From JAFGDH01 sp964447525 (GTDB lineage: Archaea > Aenigmatarchaeota > Aenigmatarchaeia > QMZP01 > QMZT01), in NCBI GenBank assembly GCA_964447525.1, contig CAYUSU010000005.1, positions 1 through 39,877 on the forward strand: a stretch of DNA of 39,877 nt, read 5' to 3'. The first letter of the stretch is position 1. Each line of letters begins with the position of its first letter. The notes beneath the pieces were generated by a model. It was not told where the DNA came from and did not search any database. It saw only the letters and a program-made list of their open reading frames with translations. The position numbers were made by a program, and so were the translations under genes. Positions 7,226 through 15,392 of this stretch are shown here, in pieces.

Positions 7226-7636
7226 ATGGCCGGGTATGATTTCGAATACATTCTTTTCAAGAGCGATTTCCGTTACATCTTCATGGGATTGATACTCACA
7301 CTGGCAGTTTTTTCGATAGGTGTCGGTTACAACAGGATCACTGGAATGATGACCGGCGGAGACGGGGTGGATGTCGTTCTGAGAATAGATTACGATGGTC
7401 TGTCGGAAATACATGAAATGAGCATTGAACCCGGAACCACGGTCTTCGAGGCACTGAAAGAGGCTGCGTACGTAGAGTATATGATATACGAAGAAGGGGA
7501 AGTTGTAAAGGGAATAAACGACATATACAACGGAGACGAACATAACTGGACATGCAAAATAAACGGCAATCCGATAACTGATTTTGAGAACCATGAACTC
7601 CGGGCCGGTGACGAAGTCACTTTCAGCTACGTATAA
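7226..7636 (+). CDS. Membrane-anchored DUF4430 (transcobalamin C-terminal-like) protein
   Basis: A 136-residue protein with one N-terminal membrane segment (about 17-36) and a DUF4430 domain (about 48-136). The domain signature is visible: DVVLRIDYDG, then the TTVFEALKEA helix, then NWTCKINGNPI, and a C-terminal DEVTFSYV strand. DUF4430 matches the C-terminal domain of transcobalamin and intrinsic factor, where it contacts the corrinoid, and also occurs in many other secreted proteins. The likely orientation leaves the domain outside the cell. A GTGAT ribosome binding site at 7218-7222 precedes the ATG. Its place directly after cobO suggests a part in cobalamin capture; that is inference, since DUF4430 is not exclusive to B12 proteins. 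Confidence 0.8.
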   Translation: MAGYDFEYILFKSDFRYIFMGLILTLAVFSIGVGYNRITGMMTGGDGVDVVLRIDYDGLSEIHEMSIEPGTTVFEALKEAAYVEYMIYEEGEVVKGINDIYNGDEHNWTCKINGNPITDFENHELRAGDEVTFSYV

Positions 7637-7688
7637 ACAGACCTGATTAGTTATTTAAGGAATGAACTTAAAATTTAATTGATTGGGG

Positions 7689-8711
7689 ATGGTCAAGATT
7701 TTTGGTAAAGACGGGGAAGAAGAATACGATTGCGTGATCTGCCACAAGAAGTTCCCCAGCAAGGTGGAACTGATAAAACACGAGGAAACCCACATCAGGG
7801 AAGCTAGTGATGAACCGGAAAAAGCGGAGGAACCGGTCAAAAAGGAAAAAGTTTCTAAAAAGAAAGCATCCAAGGGAAAGAAGGGGACCAAAAAAGAGGA
7901 AAAAGAGGAATCCACCGAAGGGAAAGAACCAGATAAAAAGAAGGAACCTGAAAAAAAGGAAGAGGACGAAAGGAAATTCATCAAAACCGGGATACAGGGA
8001 TTCGACGAACTGATCGAAAAGGGTATACCGTCAGGGAATGCGATTCTTTTGTCCGGCGGACCCGGGTCCGGAAAGACGATTTTTTGCCTGCAGGTAGCCA
8101 ATAATTTCGCAAAGGAGAAGAAGAAATGCGTTTACATGAGTTTCGAGGAAGACGAAAAACGACTGAAGCAGCACATGAAGGATTTCGGGTGGGAACCGCA
8201 GAAACTCGTAGATGACGGATACCTTTCCATAAAGCAATTCGATCCTTTCGAAGTTGTCCGTCTCATAGAGGCAATGGTGGAGGATTCTAAAGGTGAACTT
8301 CTCATTAAAACACCGCCAATCAAATTTTTACAGGATTTCAAGCCGGAAGTTGTGGTGATCGATTCTCTCTCGGCAGTCGCAGCCGCTTTTTCGGGACATG
8401 ATAATAACTACCGCCTGTACATATCCCAGCTTTTCAGGTACCTGAACAACATGGGAGTCACGTCATTCGTGATCACGGAAACGGAAGAGATCCCCACCGA
8501 AATAAACAGGAGGGGATGTGAGGAATTCCTCGCGGACGGAGTCGTACTTCTTTACAACATCAAGAAAACGGACATCAGGATAAGCGCTCTTGAAATTCTC
8601 AAGCTTCGGGGAGCGAAACACCAGAAAAGAATCGTTCCCATCCAAATACAGCCCGGCCAGGGCATAGTGGTATACCCGAAACAGGAAGTTTTCGAGGCGA
8701 TAGAAACCTAA
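7689..8711 (+). CDS. KaiC/RadA-like ATPase with N-terminal C2H2 zinc finger
   Basis: A 340-residue protein in three parts. Residues 13-35 form a classical C2H2 zinc finger (Cys15, Cys18, His31, His35 with the 2-12-3 spacing). Residues 38-95 are a low-complexity Lys/Glu linker. From about 98 onward is a single KaiC-type RecA-fold ATPase with Walker A GGPGSGKT (123-130), acidic residues in SFEEDEKR after strand 2, and Walker B VVVIDSLSA (Asp225). Such single-domain KaiC proteins are common archaeal signalling ATPases. A zinc finger fused to one is unusual and suggests binding of nucleic acid or a protein partner. TTG at 7683 is an alternative start; ATG 7689 was preferred. Its end overlaps the convergent surface-protein gene by four bases. 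Confidence 0.85.
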   Translation: MVKIFGKDGEEEYDCVICHKKFPSKVELIKHEETHIREASDEPEKAEEPVKKEKVSKKKASKGKKGTKKEEKEESTEGKEPDKKKEPEKKEEDERKFIKTGIQGFDELIEKGIPSGNAILLSGGPGSGKTIFCLQVANNFAKEKKKCVYMSFEEDEKRLKQHMKDFGWEPQKLVDDGYLSIKQFDPFEVVRLIEAMVEDSKGELLIKTPPIKFLQDFKPEVVVIDSLSAVAAAFSGHDNNYRLYISQLFRYLNNMGVTSFVITETEEIPTEINRRGCEEFLADGVVLLYNIKKTDIRISALEILKLRGAKHQKRIVPIQIQPGQGIVVYPKQEVFEAIET

Positions 8712-11700
8712 CGGGAAAGTTCCTCTTCTATCTGGGCAATCCTGTTTCTTGCTGCTTTAACCCTCATATCGTACAACTCTTTGCTGATCTTTCCCTGTTC
8801 GAAATACTGCGTTTGCGCGGTCTTCACCAGATTCAGCATGACCTCCTTTTCCCTTATCAGAGAATCATGCGGCGTTTTCGCCTCCGCTTCCATTTCTTTC
8901 TTCTTTTCCAGGGCTTTTGCCATTTCCAGGTCTTCTTCTTTCTTCACCTGATCCTTTATTTCCCTGGACTCTCTCATGAGCTGGAGCTTTTTCTTCTCCA
9001 GTTCCCTTTCCTCACTGGCAATCTCTTCCTTCTCCTTTTTTATCTTACCCGATTCATCGGATATCGCTTCTTTCTTCGTCTTGTTGATAACATCAACTTC
9101 TTCTTCGGCGTCCTTTTCCCTGGTGATTTCCTCCATCCTCTGCCTGTACTGGTCTATCATTGCCTCATACGTGGTCTTGGATATGATTTTTTTCTGGTAG
9201 TAGTTCGTCTGGGCAAGCTTCATCATATTTGTGATATGTTCCCTTTCGTCCTCGATAGAAATCTTTTTCCCGGTTTTCTTTCCGCCACGGGATAAGTATT
9301 TCCTTGAGAAGAGCCCGCCGAAAGCAACCGCCGCCACGACCGGCAAAACCCACCAGAATCCCAAAAGACCCGGATCATCCGTTTTACAGAGCCCGCAATC
9401 TTTCTCGCATAACGTACAGTTTTCCCCCGCTTCACATACACCGTCCCCGCATTCGATCGTGACGTTTTCCGGGACAAACGTACAGTTCCTGATCTCGGTC
9501 CTGTTTATCTTTCCGGAACAATTCCCGTCGTATGTGCATGTCCTCATCTGTATCCCGTCGGACATGCACATGCTCCAATCTTCACAATCCCAGCCATCAA
9601 CACAAGTTTCCGTCTCTTCGTCATCATCATCCGACGGAGCGATAGCACCAGGCACCCCTGAAGGAGCGGCACTGCCCGGTGATCCCCCGGGTGATCCGGA
9701 ACTACAGCCAGCGGTAGATATCGCGCTGCAAGCAACGTTGCATGCAAGGGATCCGGTAACGAAACTGTAACTCACGCAAGTGAGACCTCCGAAATCGCTC
9801 CCGTCGCACGTTTCGTTAGTGTCTTTGGTTCCGTCCCCGCAATAGGATTCCTGCTTAACGGAAAAACCGGAGAAGTTCGTGACGTAGACTGAAAAGGTCC
9901 TCGTAACGTTGTCCCTGGTTGAGGAATTTGTGATGTTGGTCCAGTTACCGGTACAGTTCCTACCGGTGAAGTTCCACTGATCGCACTTGTAGAGACCGAG
10001 ATAGGATTCATTGGTAAAGACCGAACCGTTGTAACCTATGATCACGCTCGCATTGACCGTACCGAATGTCGTGTTTATACCGTACGTGGAAAGGTAACCC
10101 GTCGCCGGCGTGGAAAGCTCGTCCAGAAGGAAGGATGACCCGGAAAAGTTGGAAACGTTAAAACCGAAGAACTTTATCTTAAGCGTATCATTGAAAGAGG
10201 AAAACAGTATGTCATAAACGTATTCAGGAATGCTCTGATTCATGCTACCGGTGAAGTTGAAGGAGCTTATGATCTCGCTGGAGTTGGGATAATATATTGT
10301 CACTGATCCGTTCACACCGGACGAGTTGAAATCGTTTATGGTGATGTTCAGATCATACGAAGGTTTTGTCAGGAAATAGTAAACGCTGGAATTCGCAACG
10401 TTCCCTGAACTGTCGTTAGCGAAAAAAGTGACGTTATATCTTCCGGTTACCGAGGTGGTGAAATTGACCGTATTGTTATTGGAAAGGGGAACGAAAACAA
10501 AGCTCGTGTTCGGGAGGGTTATGTTCGCCCAAACGCTATCCACGCCGGAAATGTTGTCCGTCGAGTTCACCTGGACAGATATGTTGGAACCGTTGATCAC
10601 TATCGACGGATTGAAACCGCCGTACAGAAGGACCGGGTCCGTAAGATCAACCGTGAAATAGACGCTGGTCGAATTCATTATCCCTGACGTGTCGTTGGCG
10701 TAGATCACCAGTGAATTATACCCTTCCGTTCCGTTGAAAGTGTTGTTATTTACGTAGGAAACCGTCAGATTGGATAACCCGAGGTTACCGATCGAAACCG
10801 AGCTAAAGTTCAAGAGGAGGTCACAATATCCTCCTGACGGGGAGCAACCGGAAAGGAACTGATTGATCAGGGAAACGTTAAAATTTATTTCCTGCTCCGG
10901 CATGGAAGAATTCAGTTCTCCGGTGTAATTCCATTCATTCGCTCCACCGGAAGCCGCAATGTCCATGGTGACGTTTCCCGGATACCCGGGCATTTTTATG
11001 AAAACGCCGCCTATTCCGCCGGAATAGCCGAAATCGGAAAGTATGTCGGAACAATAAAGATCAGATGAAGTGGGTGAATACGCCTCTGAGCAATCGAATC
11101 CGTCACACCGGACTATCCTTCCGTTCTCTCCTACTGCGAAAGCCTGACCATCGTAAACGCCAACACCCCACAGTCCATCCGTACCGGTCGTTGCGATTTC
11201 CGACCAGTCGTTACCGTCCCACTTCACGAGTTCCCTATTCTGGGACGGCTCGCTGTTAGCCGCGAAACCGTACGTGGAATTGTATAGTTTAACTTTCTTG
11301 AAATTGGCCCCGCTGATACTGTCAAAATAAGCCCAAGTCGTACCGTTCCATTTCGCGATGTCGGACATGGCCACGGCGAATCCGAACGTTTCGTTAATCA
11401 TCGAGATGCCCCTCACGTAATTATTCACCCCGGAAAGAGGACTCGTAACGTTGTACCAGCTCCCATTCCACTTGTAAAGGTTACCATTCTGGTCCCCGGC
11501 AAACGCAAGGTTCCAGTCCGCTATGTCAACGCTGTACAGCGCAGTTCCCACTGACCAGTCCAAAGCCCACTGGGAACCGTTCCATTTCAGAACATAACCT
11601 CCGGAACCGTTCGCCATGACAGCGAAAGCCATGGTGGAGTTGTATATGGAGACGTCGTTAAGGGTGGAGGAGACGGGAGACGACATCGAACTCCAGCCCT

Positions 11701-12181
11701 GACCGTCCCATTTGAGTATGGTCCCAAGCTGGCCCACGGCGAAACCGAATGTGCTGTTCAGGAACTCGACACCCCATATGTTATTTGAAGTGTTGGAATC
11801 GGCGAGTTTCCATCCGTCATAACCAACCCCGCTCACATTCATCTTTGCGTAAACGACAGTAGAGTTCTTGTTCAGCCTGGCATAAGTCACGCCGTTGCCC
11901 GGTTGAGCGAAAGTGACGTTCCTTTCGGTCAAGGAATCGTTGAACTGTTCCTTTTTGCCAAAGATGTCCGTGACATTCGACCCGGAGTTCAGGGAATACG
12001 CACACCAGTCGATGTTGCCGGAAACGGAAAAATTTACCCATAGAGACGAATAATTATATGAAGAATTGGCCGGTGAAAGTATCGAAATGACCGGATCAGG
12101 ATTCGCGAAAACAGGGAAAGATAGTATTAGAACAAACAATAAGACGAGTACCCCAACGATCTTTATATTTAAGGCTAACAT
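8708..12181 (-). CDS. Large surface protein: beta-propeller, Ig-like and Cys-rich ectodomain, one TM, cytoplasmic coiled coil
   Basis: A 1157-residue type I membrane protein. Residues 1-26 are a signal peptide. About 110-370 hold repeats built around (W/G)xxIxLxNSTxGFAV...KWNGxxW, like bacterial YCF48-type or galactose-oxidase-like propeller blades. About 480-640 look like Ig-like domains rich in NXS/T sequons. Then come Cys-rich modules: CGDGTKDTNETCDG near 780, a thrombospondin-like WDCEDWSMC...MRTC module near 857-880, and CGDGVCEAGENCTLC near 909-932. A Gly/Ser/Pro linker with an Asp/Glu run precedes the thrombospondin module. A membrane helix at about 935-957 is followed by 200 charged, coiled-coil residues with a duplicated motif (AQTNYYQKKIISKTTYE near 985, AQTQYFEQGKISKELYD near 1120). 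ATG 12181 was chosen over TTG 12193 because AGGGGT lies just before it. Confidence 0.85.
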   Translation of the reverse strand: MLALNIKIVGVLVLLFVLILSFPVFANPDPVISILSPANSSYNYSSLWVNFSVSGNIDWCAYSLNSGSNVTDIFGKKEQFNDSLTERNVTFAQPGNGVTYARLNKNSTVVYAKMNVSGVGYDGWKLADSNTSNNIWGVEFLNSTFGFAVGQLGTILKWDGQGWSSMSSPVSSTLNDVSIYNSTMAFAVMANGSGGYVLKWNGSQWALDWSVGTALYSVDIADWNLAFAGDQNGNLYKWNGSWYNVTSPLSGVNNYVRGISMINETFGFAVAMSDIAKWNGTTWAYFDSISGANFKKVKLYNSTYGFAANSEPSQNRELVKWDGNDWSEIATTGTDGLWGVGVYDGQAFAVGENGRIVRCDGFDCSEAYSPTSSDLYCSDILSDFGYSGGIGGVFIKMPGYPGNVTMDIAASGGANEWNYTGELNSSMPEQEINFNVSLINQFLSGCSPSGGYCDLLLNFSSVSIGNLGLSNLTVSYVNNNTFNGTEGYNSLVIYANDTSGIMNSTSVYFTVDLTDPVLLYGGFNPSIVINGSNISVQVNSTDNISGVDSVWANITLPNTSFVFVPLSNNNTVNFTTSVTGRYNVTFFANDSSGNVANSSVYYFLTKPSYDLNITINDFNSSGVNGSVTIYYPNSSEIISSFNFTGSMNQSIPEYVYDILFSSFNDTLKIKFFGFNVSNFSGSSFLLDELSTPATGYLSTYGINTTFGTVNASVIIGYNGSVFTNESYLGLYKCDQWNFTGRNCTGNWTNITNSSTRDNVTRTFSVYVTNFSGFSVKQESYCGDGTKDTNETCDGSDFGGLTCVSYSFVTGSLACNVACSAISTAGCSSGSPGGSPGSAAPSGVPGAIAPSDDDDEETETCVDGWDCEDWSMCMSDGIQMRTCTYDGNCSGKINRTEIRNCTFVPENVTIECGDGVCEAGENCTLCEKDCGLCKTDDPGLLGFWWVLPVVAAVAFGGLFSRKYLSRGGKKTGKKISIEDEREHITNMMKLAQTNYYQKKIISKTTYEAMIDQYRQRMEEITREKDAEEEVDVINKTKKEAISDESGKIKKEKEEIASEERELEKKKLQLMRESREIKDQVKKEEDLEMAKALEKKKEMEAEAKTPHDSLIREKEVMLNLVKTAQTQYFEQGKISKELYDMRVKAARNRIAQIEEELSR

Positions 12182-12242
12182 TTTACCCCTCAATCCCTAT
12201 ATATTATTTTGGCCACTCACCCTAAATAAGTAATTGTGACAC

Positions 12243-12250
12243 GTTTAAAC
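12243..12250. promoter_or_regulatory. GTTTAAAC palindrome, site 1 (divergent promoter)
   Basis: A perfect 8-bp palindrome between the divergent surface-protein gene and the KaiC-like gene. It ends about 20 bp before the TTTTATAC TATA-like element (about 12271-12278) of the plus-strand gene and about 36 bp from TATATA (12198-12206) of the minus-strand gene. It is one of six such sites in the signalling region. Confidence 0.55.
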
Positions 12251-12370
12251 TAGGAAGGACGAAAAGCATTTTTTATACTAAAACGCACCAATATTATTCA
12301 GAAGGGTGAAAATGGTGATTTTATACCGCTAAAAGATATTGAAAAGCTCGGGGATCAGTATACGTGCCTT

Positions 12371-12853
12371 GTGATAACACCAGTAGAAAAAATCCAGGAC
12401 ACTGCAAACAAAATAATTAAGACATATAATAAAAAATCCATATCAGGGATATATATCGCCCTCAACAAACCCCACGAGACGCTGGAAAAAGTCATGCAGA
12501 GCGAGAAAATTAAAACTGATAAATTGTATTTCATAGACTGCGTCAAAACGGCCGAGGAAAGCAAGGAAAGGGAAATGGTCGCACACATCCAGAACCCGAG
12601 CGACCTCACAAGCATGAACATAGCTCTCAACCAGTTCCTCGACAAGATCGAAGGTAACAAGTTCGTGTTGCTCGATTCTCTGACGACGCTCCTTATCTAT
12701 AACAAGGAAAATCTCGTGGTCATGTTCGTAAAATCGATCATAGACGAGATGAGGAAACAAGGTGTAAGGATGGTAATACTGACACCTGAACCAAGGGGTG
12801 GAGAACTAATAAATAAAATAGCACTTTTCTTCGACAAAGTTCTGAGACTTTAA
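12371..12853 (+). CDS. P-loop-less KaiC/RecA-fold protein (signalling accessory), start uncertain
   Basis: The product resembles archaeal RecA-fold proteins that keep the KaiC core but lost Walker A: GIYIALNKPHETL, LYFIDCVKT, NKFVLLDSLTTLLIYN (a Walker B-like Asp), and a C-terminal strand FFDKVLRL. Such proteins usually sit with response regulators and KaiC genes, as here. GTG 12371 is the first legal start, giving 160 residues, but the frame is open upstream and codes for plausible family sequence (GDFIPLKDIEKLGDQYTCLV). A good ribosome binding site GGGTGA (12304-12309) and ATG (12312) lie one frame off. A single missing G after that ATG would give a 180-residue protein starting MGDFIPLKD. 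So there is either a frameshift, a sequencing error or a noncanonical start. Confidence 0.65.
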   Translation: MITPVEKIQDTANKIIKTYNKKSISGIYIALNKPHETLEKVMQSEKIKTDKLYFIDCVKTAEESKEREMVAHIQNPSDLTSMNIALNQFLDKIEGNKFVLLDSLTTLLIYNKENLVVMFVKSIIDEMRKQGVRMVILTPEPRGGELINKIALFFDKVLRL

Positions 12854-12857
12854 CCGG

Positions 12858-13235
12858 TTATTCCTCGATTTTTACCGCTTTCCCTATCCTTTCCATGAGA
12901 TCGTCCTTGGTGAAAGGCTTGTTTATGTAATCGAAAAGCCCCTCCTTTATGAGAGAAATCTTTCTCTCGGGAGTGATTTCCACAACGCTCACAAATATGA
13001 CTTTCATTTTCCTTTTACCAATCTGGGATTTCTTAATTTTCTTGAAAATTTCCCATCCAGACATATCCGGCATCATTATGTCCAGAAGAACCAGATCCGT
13101 ATTGTTCTTTTCAACCTTTTTTACACATTCCTTTCCATTGTGCGCTGTATCAACATCAAGCCCATACATCTCAAGAATGGATTTTATCATGTTAACTGTA
13201 TCCGGTTCATCATCAACAACAAGTACCTTCGGCAT
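12858..13235 (-). CDS. CheY-like response regulator receiver protein
   Basis: A stand-alone 125-residue receiver domain. The acidic pair Asp9-Asp10, the phospho-acceptor Asp52 (LLDIMMPDMSGWE), Ser83 and Lys106 (INKPF) are all in place, so it should be phosphorylated by a histidine kinase. There is no output domain, so it acts by protein contact. The ATG at 13235 has GGGGTGAT upstream. It converges on the P-loop-less KaiC gene with four bases between. It is strikingly similar to the second regulator at 19647-20003 (same DDEPDTV, NGKEC and PERKS/SERKI-type segments), which points to duplication; both may be substrates of the kinase at 20000-21643. Confidence 0.92.
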   Translation of the reverse strand: MPKVLVVDDEPDTVNMIKSILEMYGLDVDTAHNGKECVKKVEKNNTDLVLLDIMMPDMSGWEIFKKIKKSQIGKRKMKVIFVSVVEITPERKISLIKEGLFDYINKPFTKDDLMERIGKAVKIEE

Positions 13236-13312
13236 TCTATCACCCCAATAATTGTTGTTGGTTCGGACCCCTTAAAAAGTTTCCTGCTTCGGTATAAACA
13301 AAATTATATTAT

Positions 13313-13410
13313 GTTTAAATGGAAACGTTTGAACAGAACCAATAGACTAACACGCTGATTCGGTTTCTAAACAGTGTCAATGTTAAACTATTTATTCATT
13401 TTGTTTAAAC
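13313..13410. promoter_or_regulatory. Cluster of GTTTAAAC-type operator sites, site 2
   Basis: Within 98 bp there are a perfect GTTTAAAC (13403-13410) and four near copies: GTTTAAAT (13313-13320), GTTTGAAC (13327-13334), GTTTCTAAAC (13363-13372) and GTTAAAC (13382-13388). The perfect copy sits five bases before the TATA box of the homocitrate synthase-like gene. The others lie toward the divergent response regulator. Multiple weak and one strong site suggest cooperative binding by a factor serving both genes. Confidence 0.55.
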
Positions 13411-13414
13411 AAGA

Positions 13415-13424
13415 TTTATAAATA
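13415..13424 (+). promoter_or_regulatory. TATA box of the homocitrate synthase-UbiA operon
   Basis: TTTATAAATA lies about 33 bp before the ATG at 13453, giving a predicted start of transcription only a few bases before the start codon. The palindrome GTTTAAAC is immediately upstream, where the BRE element would be. Confidence 0.6.
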
Positions 13425-13452
13425 GAGTAATTATTCTCTTAAACAGATAAAC

Positions 13453-14559
13453 ATGTTGGGGATACATGACACTACGCTAAGGGACGGTGAACAGATGCCC
13501 GGCGTTGTTTTTACCCCAAAAGAAAAGATAATTCTCGCGGAAAAAATATCCGATTTCGGTGTCGATCTTATCGATATTATGCCATGCGTTTCAGAAACCG
13601 AAGCAAGGCTGACAAAAACACTTACCGAGCTTTTCGGTGATAAGATAACGGCAACGTGTAGGGCCAAAATCTCAGATATAGATACTGCGATAAATTGTGG
13701 GGCCCGGAGGGTAACACTTTTCACGCCGATGTCTGACATACACATAAAAAATAAGCTCGGAACAACGAGAGAGGACAATCTGGAGAATTCGCTTTACATG
13801 ATAGATTACGCCAGATCACATGGTATCAAAGTTGATTTCGCGGGGGAAGATTCCACCAGGGCAGACATGGGATACATGATCAGTTTCATAAAGGAGATCG
13901 AAAAATATGTCGAAACGTTCTTTATCGCGGACACGCTGGGATGTCTGACACCGCATGCAACGTACAACATAGTTTCTGTCATCAAGAACAATTGCAATTG
14001 CAAATTAGGGCTTCACGCACACAACGATTTCGGTCTCGCAACGGCAAACACGCTGGAAGGCATATTGGCAGGCGCAGACATCTTCTCAGGCACGTTTACA
14101 GGCATAGGGGAAAGGTCCGGGAACGCTCCGATAGAAGAGGTATGCATAGCATTGAAATTTACCGTGGGTATAGACATCGACGTCAGGTACGGGATGATAA
14201 AGGAACTGTGCGATATTGTCGAGAGGTTCTCAAGGATCCCACTCCAGGCACACAAACCGGTTGTCGGAAAGAACTCGTTCTGTCATGAATCGGGGATACA
14301 TGTAGACGGTATGTTAAAGGATCCCAAGACATACGAAAACTTCGATCCTTCAGTCGTCGGGCAAAAAAGAAGTTTCATGCTGGGCAAGCATTCAGGGAAG
14401 AAATTACTCAGGCAAATAATGGGCGAAGATGCGAGCGAGGAATCAATAGACCAGGCACTGAACAATATCAAAGTGCTTTCCGAAACAAGGAAAATATCGT
14501 TCCCGGAAGAGAATATGACGGATATTTCATTAACAAATAAGAAAGTAAAAATTAAATGA
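13453..14559 (+). CDS. Homocitrate synthase-like DRE-TIM enzyme
   Basis: A 368-residue member of the homocitrate/isopropylmalate/citramalate synthase family, which condenses acetyl-CoA with a 2-oxo acid. Visible are HDTTLRDGEQMPG (Arg10-Asp11), the metal-binding HAHND motif (His188, His190), GTFTGIGERSGNAPIEE, and the C-terminal subdomain ESGIHVDGMLKDPKTY...LGKHSGKK, a NifV/homocitrate synthase-type signature. The LeuA regulatory domain found in isopropylmalate and citramalate synthases is absent. The exact 2-oxo acid cannot be read from sequence. The gene is first in a tight operon, with its stop overlapping the first UbiA gene by four bases (ATGA), although no lysine or methanopterin/coenzyme B pathway genes are near. 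An aminotransferase follows at 17256. Confidence 0.88.
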   Translation: MLGIHDTTLRDGEQMPGVVFTPKEKIILAEKISDFGVDLIDIMPCVSETEARLTKTLTELFGDKITATCRAKISDIDTAINCGARRVTLFTPMSDIHIKNKLGTTREDNLENSLYMIDYARSHGIKVDFAGEDSTRADMGYMISFIKEIEKYVETFFIADTLGCLTPHATYNIVSVIKNNCNCKLGLHAHNDFGLATANTLEGILAGADIFSGTFTGIGERSGNAPIEEVCIALKFTVGIDIDVRYGMIKELCDIVERFSRIPLQAHKPVVGKNSFCHESGIHVDGMLKDPKTYENFDPSVVGQKRSFMLGKHSGKKLLRQIMGEDASEESIDQALNNIKVLSETRKISFPEENMTDISLTNKKVKIK

Positions 14560-15392
14560 GGCATACAAAAATGAAAATATCTAAATTATTGTGGTTGATT
14601 TACAAAAGAATAAGAGTGGCATTCGTTCCAGTCAGTTTTTTATTTATATTTTCATTATACACCAACATTTTTTCCTCGCATGTTTATTTTATAATGTTAG
14701 GTGCATTTTGTATCGAGATCTTCGGAGGATGTTACAATGATTACACGGACTATGATGAAGATAAAAGAAATGACAGGACGGATAAATTAACAATTTCAGG
14801 TATAATGAGAAGAAAGCAAATAAGAAACATATCATTCATATTTTTGGCAATAGGTCTAATCTCATTCGTCTTATCAAATTTCGTGATCGGCTTTTACTAT
14901 GCTTTCATGATGTGGGCATATTCTTATCATGGAATTCGTTTGAAAAAATATAATTTCAAGGGTTACTTTGTACTCGCAACATCTTGGATATTAATACCAT
15001 TTTATTTGGGTTTCATGTTTGGTATCAACTTTTCGAGCATCCTTTTTTTCTTCAATTTTTTCTGTTTTTTCCAGTATATGTATCTACTGAATCAAAAAGA
15101 TTCCACCGACGCAAATGACGATACTAACCTTTTCATTGAGAAAGGATGGAATAAGGCTCTTTTTATATGCGTAACGTTGGCCATTTTATCTTCCATATTC
15201 TTTCTGGGAATGTCATCATTATCGATATTTTTAATCATGGTATGGGCGATGAATTTGTTTATAAAATTTTACCATTCGTATAAGGTTCACAGGAGACAGA
15301 TAAACAGAGAACTCAGAAGTAGATTAGTCCTGATGGAATTTTTGAACCCGTATATTTATTCCGTCATATATTTTTTGATTGCGTTTTTATGA
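14556..15392 (+). CDS. UbiA-family prenyltransferase (first copy)
   Basis: A 278-residue polytopic membrane protein with about eight hydrophobic helices. Both Asp-rich UbiA motifs are present: the first, NDYTDYDEDKRND, matches NDxxDxxxD, and the second is the QKDSTDANDD segment. UbiA enzymes transfer prenyl groups to aromatic or polar acceptors in the membrane; the acceptor and donor are unknown here. It overlaps the upstream homocitrate synthase-like gene (ATGA) and the downstream UbiA gene, so translation is coupled. The DNA is far richer in A and T than the upstream gene, beginning sharply at its start, which suggests transfer from elsewhere or a membrane-protein composition bias. ATG 14571 is an alternative start. 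Confidence 0.85.
   Translation: MRHTKMKISKLLWLIYKRIRVAFVPVSFLFIFSLYTNIFSSHVYFIMLGAFCIEIFGGCYNDYTDYDEDKRNDRTDKLTISGIMRRKQIRNISFIFLAIGLISFVLSNFVIGFYYAFMMWAYSYHGIRLKKYNFKGYFVLATSWILIPFYLGFMFGINFSSILFFFNFFCFFQYMYLLNQKDSTDANDDTNLFIEKGWNKALFICVTLAILSSIFFLGMSSLSIFLIMVWAMNLFIKFYHSYKVHRRQINRELRSRLVLMEFLNPYIYSVIYFLIAFL

Noticed and set aside
7807..8013. Arg/Lys-rich plus-strand frame in the KaiC linker
   Set aside because: Frame-shifted reading of a repetitive charged linker.
7655..8101. Minus-strand Ser/Phe-rich frame opposite the KaiC linker
   Set aside because: It is the antisense of the Lys/Glu-rich linker; the composition is explained by that.
8813..9295. Plus-strand frame over the coiled-coil part of the surface protein
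   Set aside because: Antisense shadow rich in Phe and Leu, caused by the Glu/Lys codons of the real gene.
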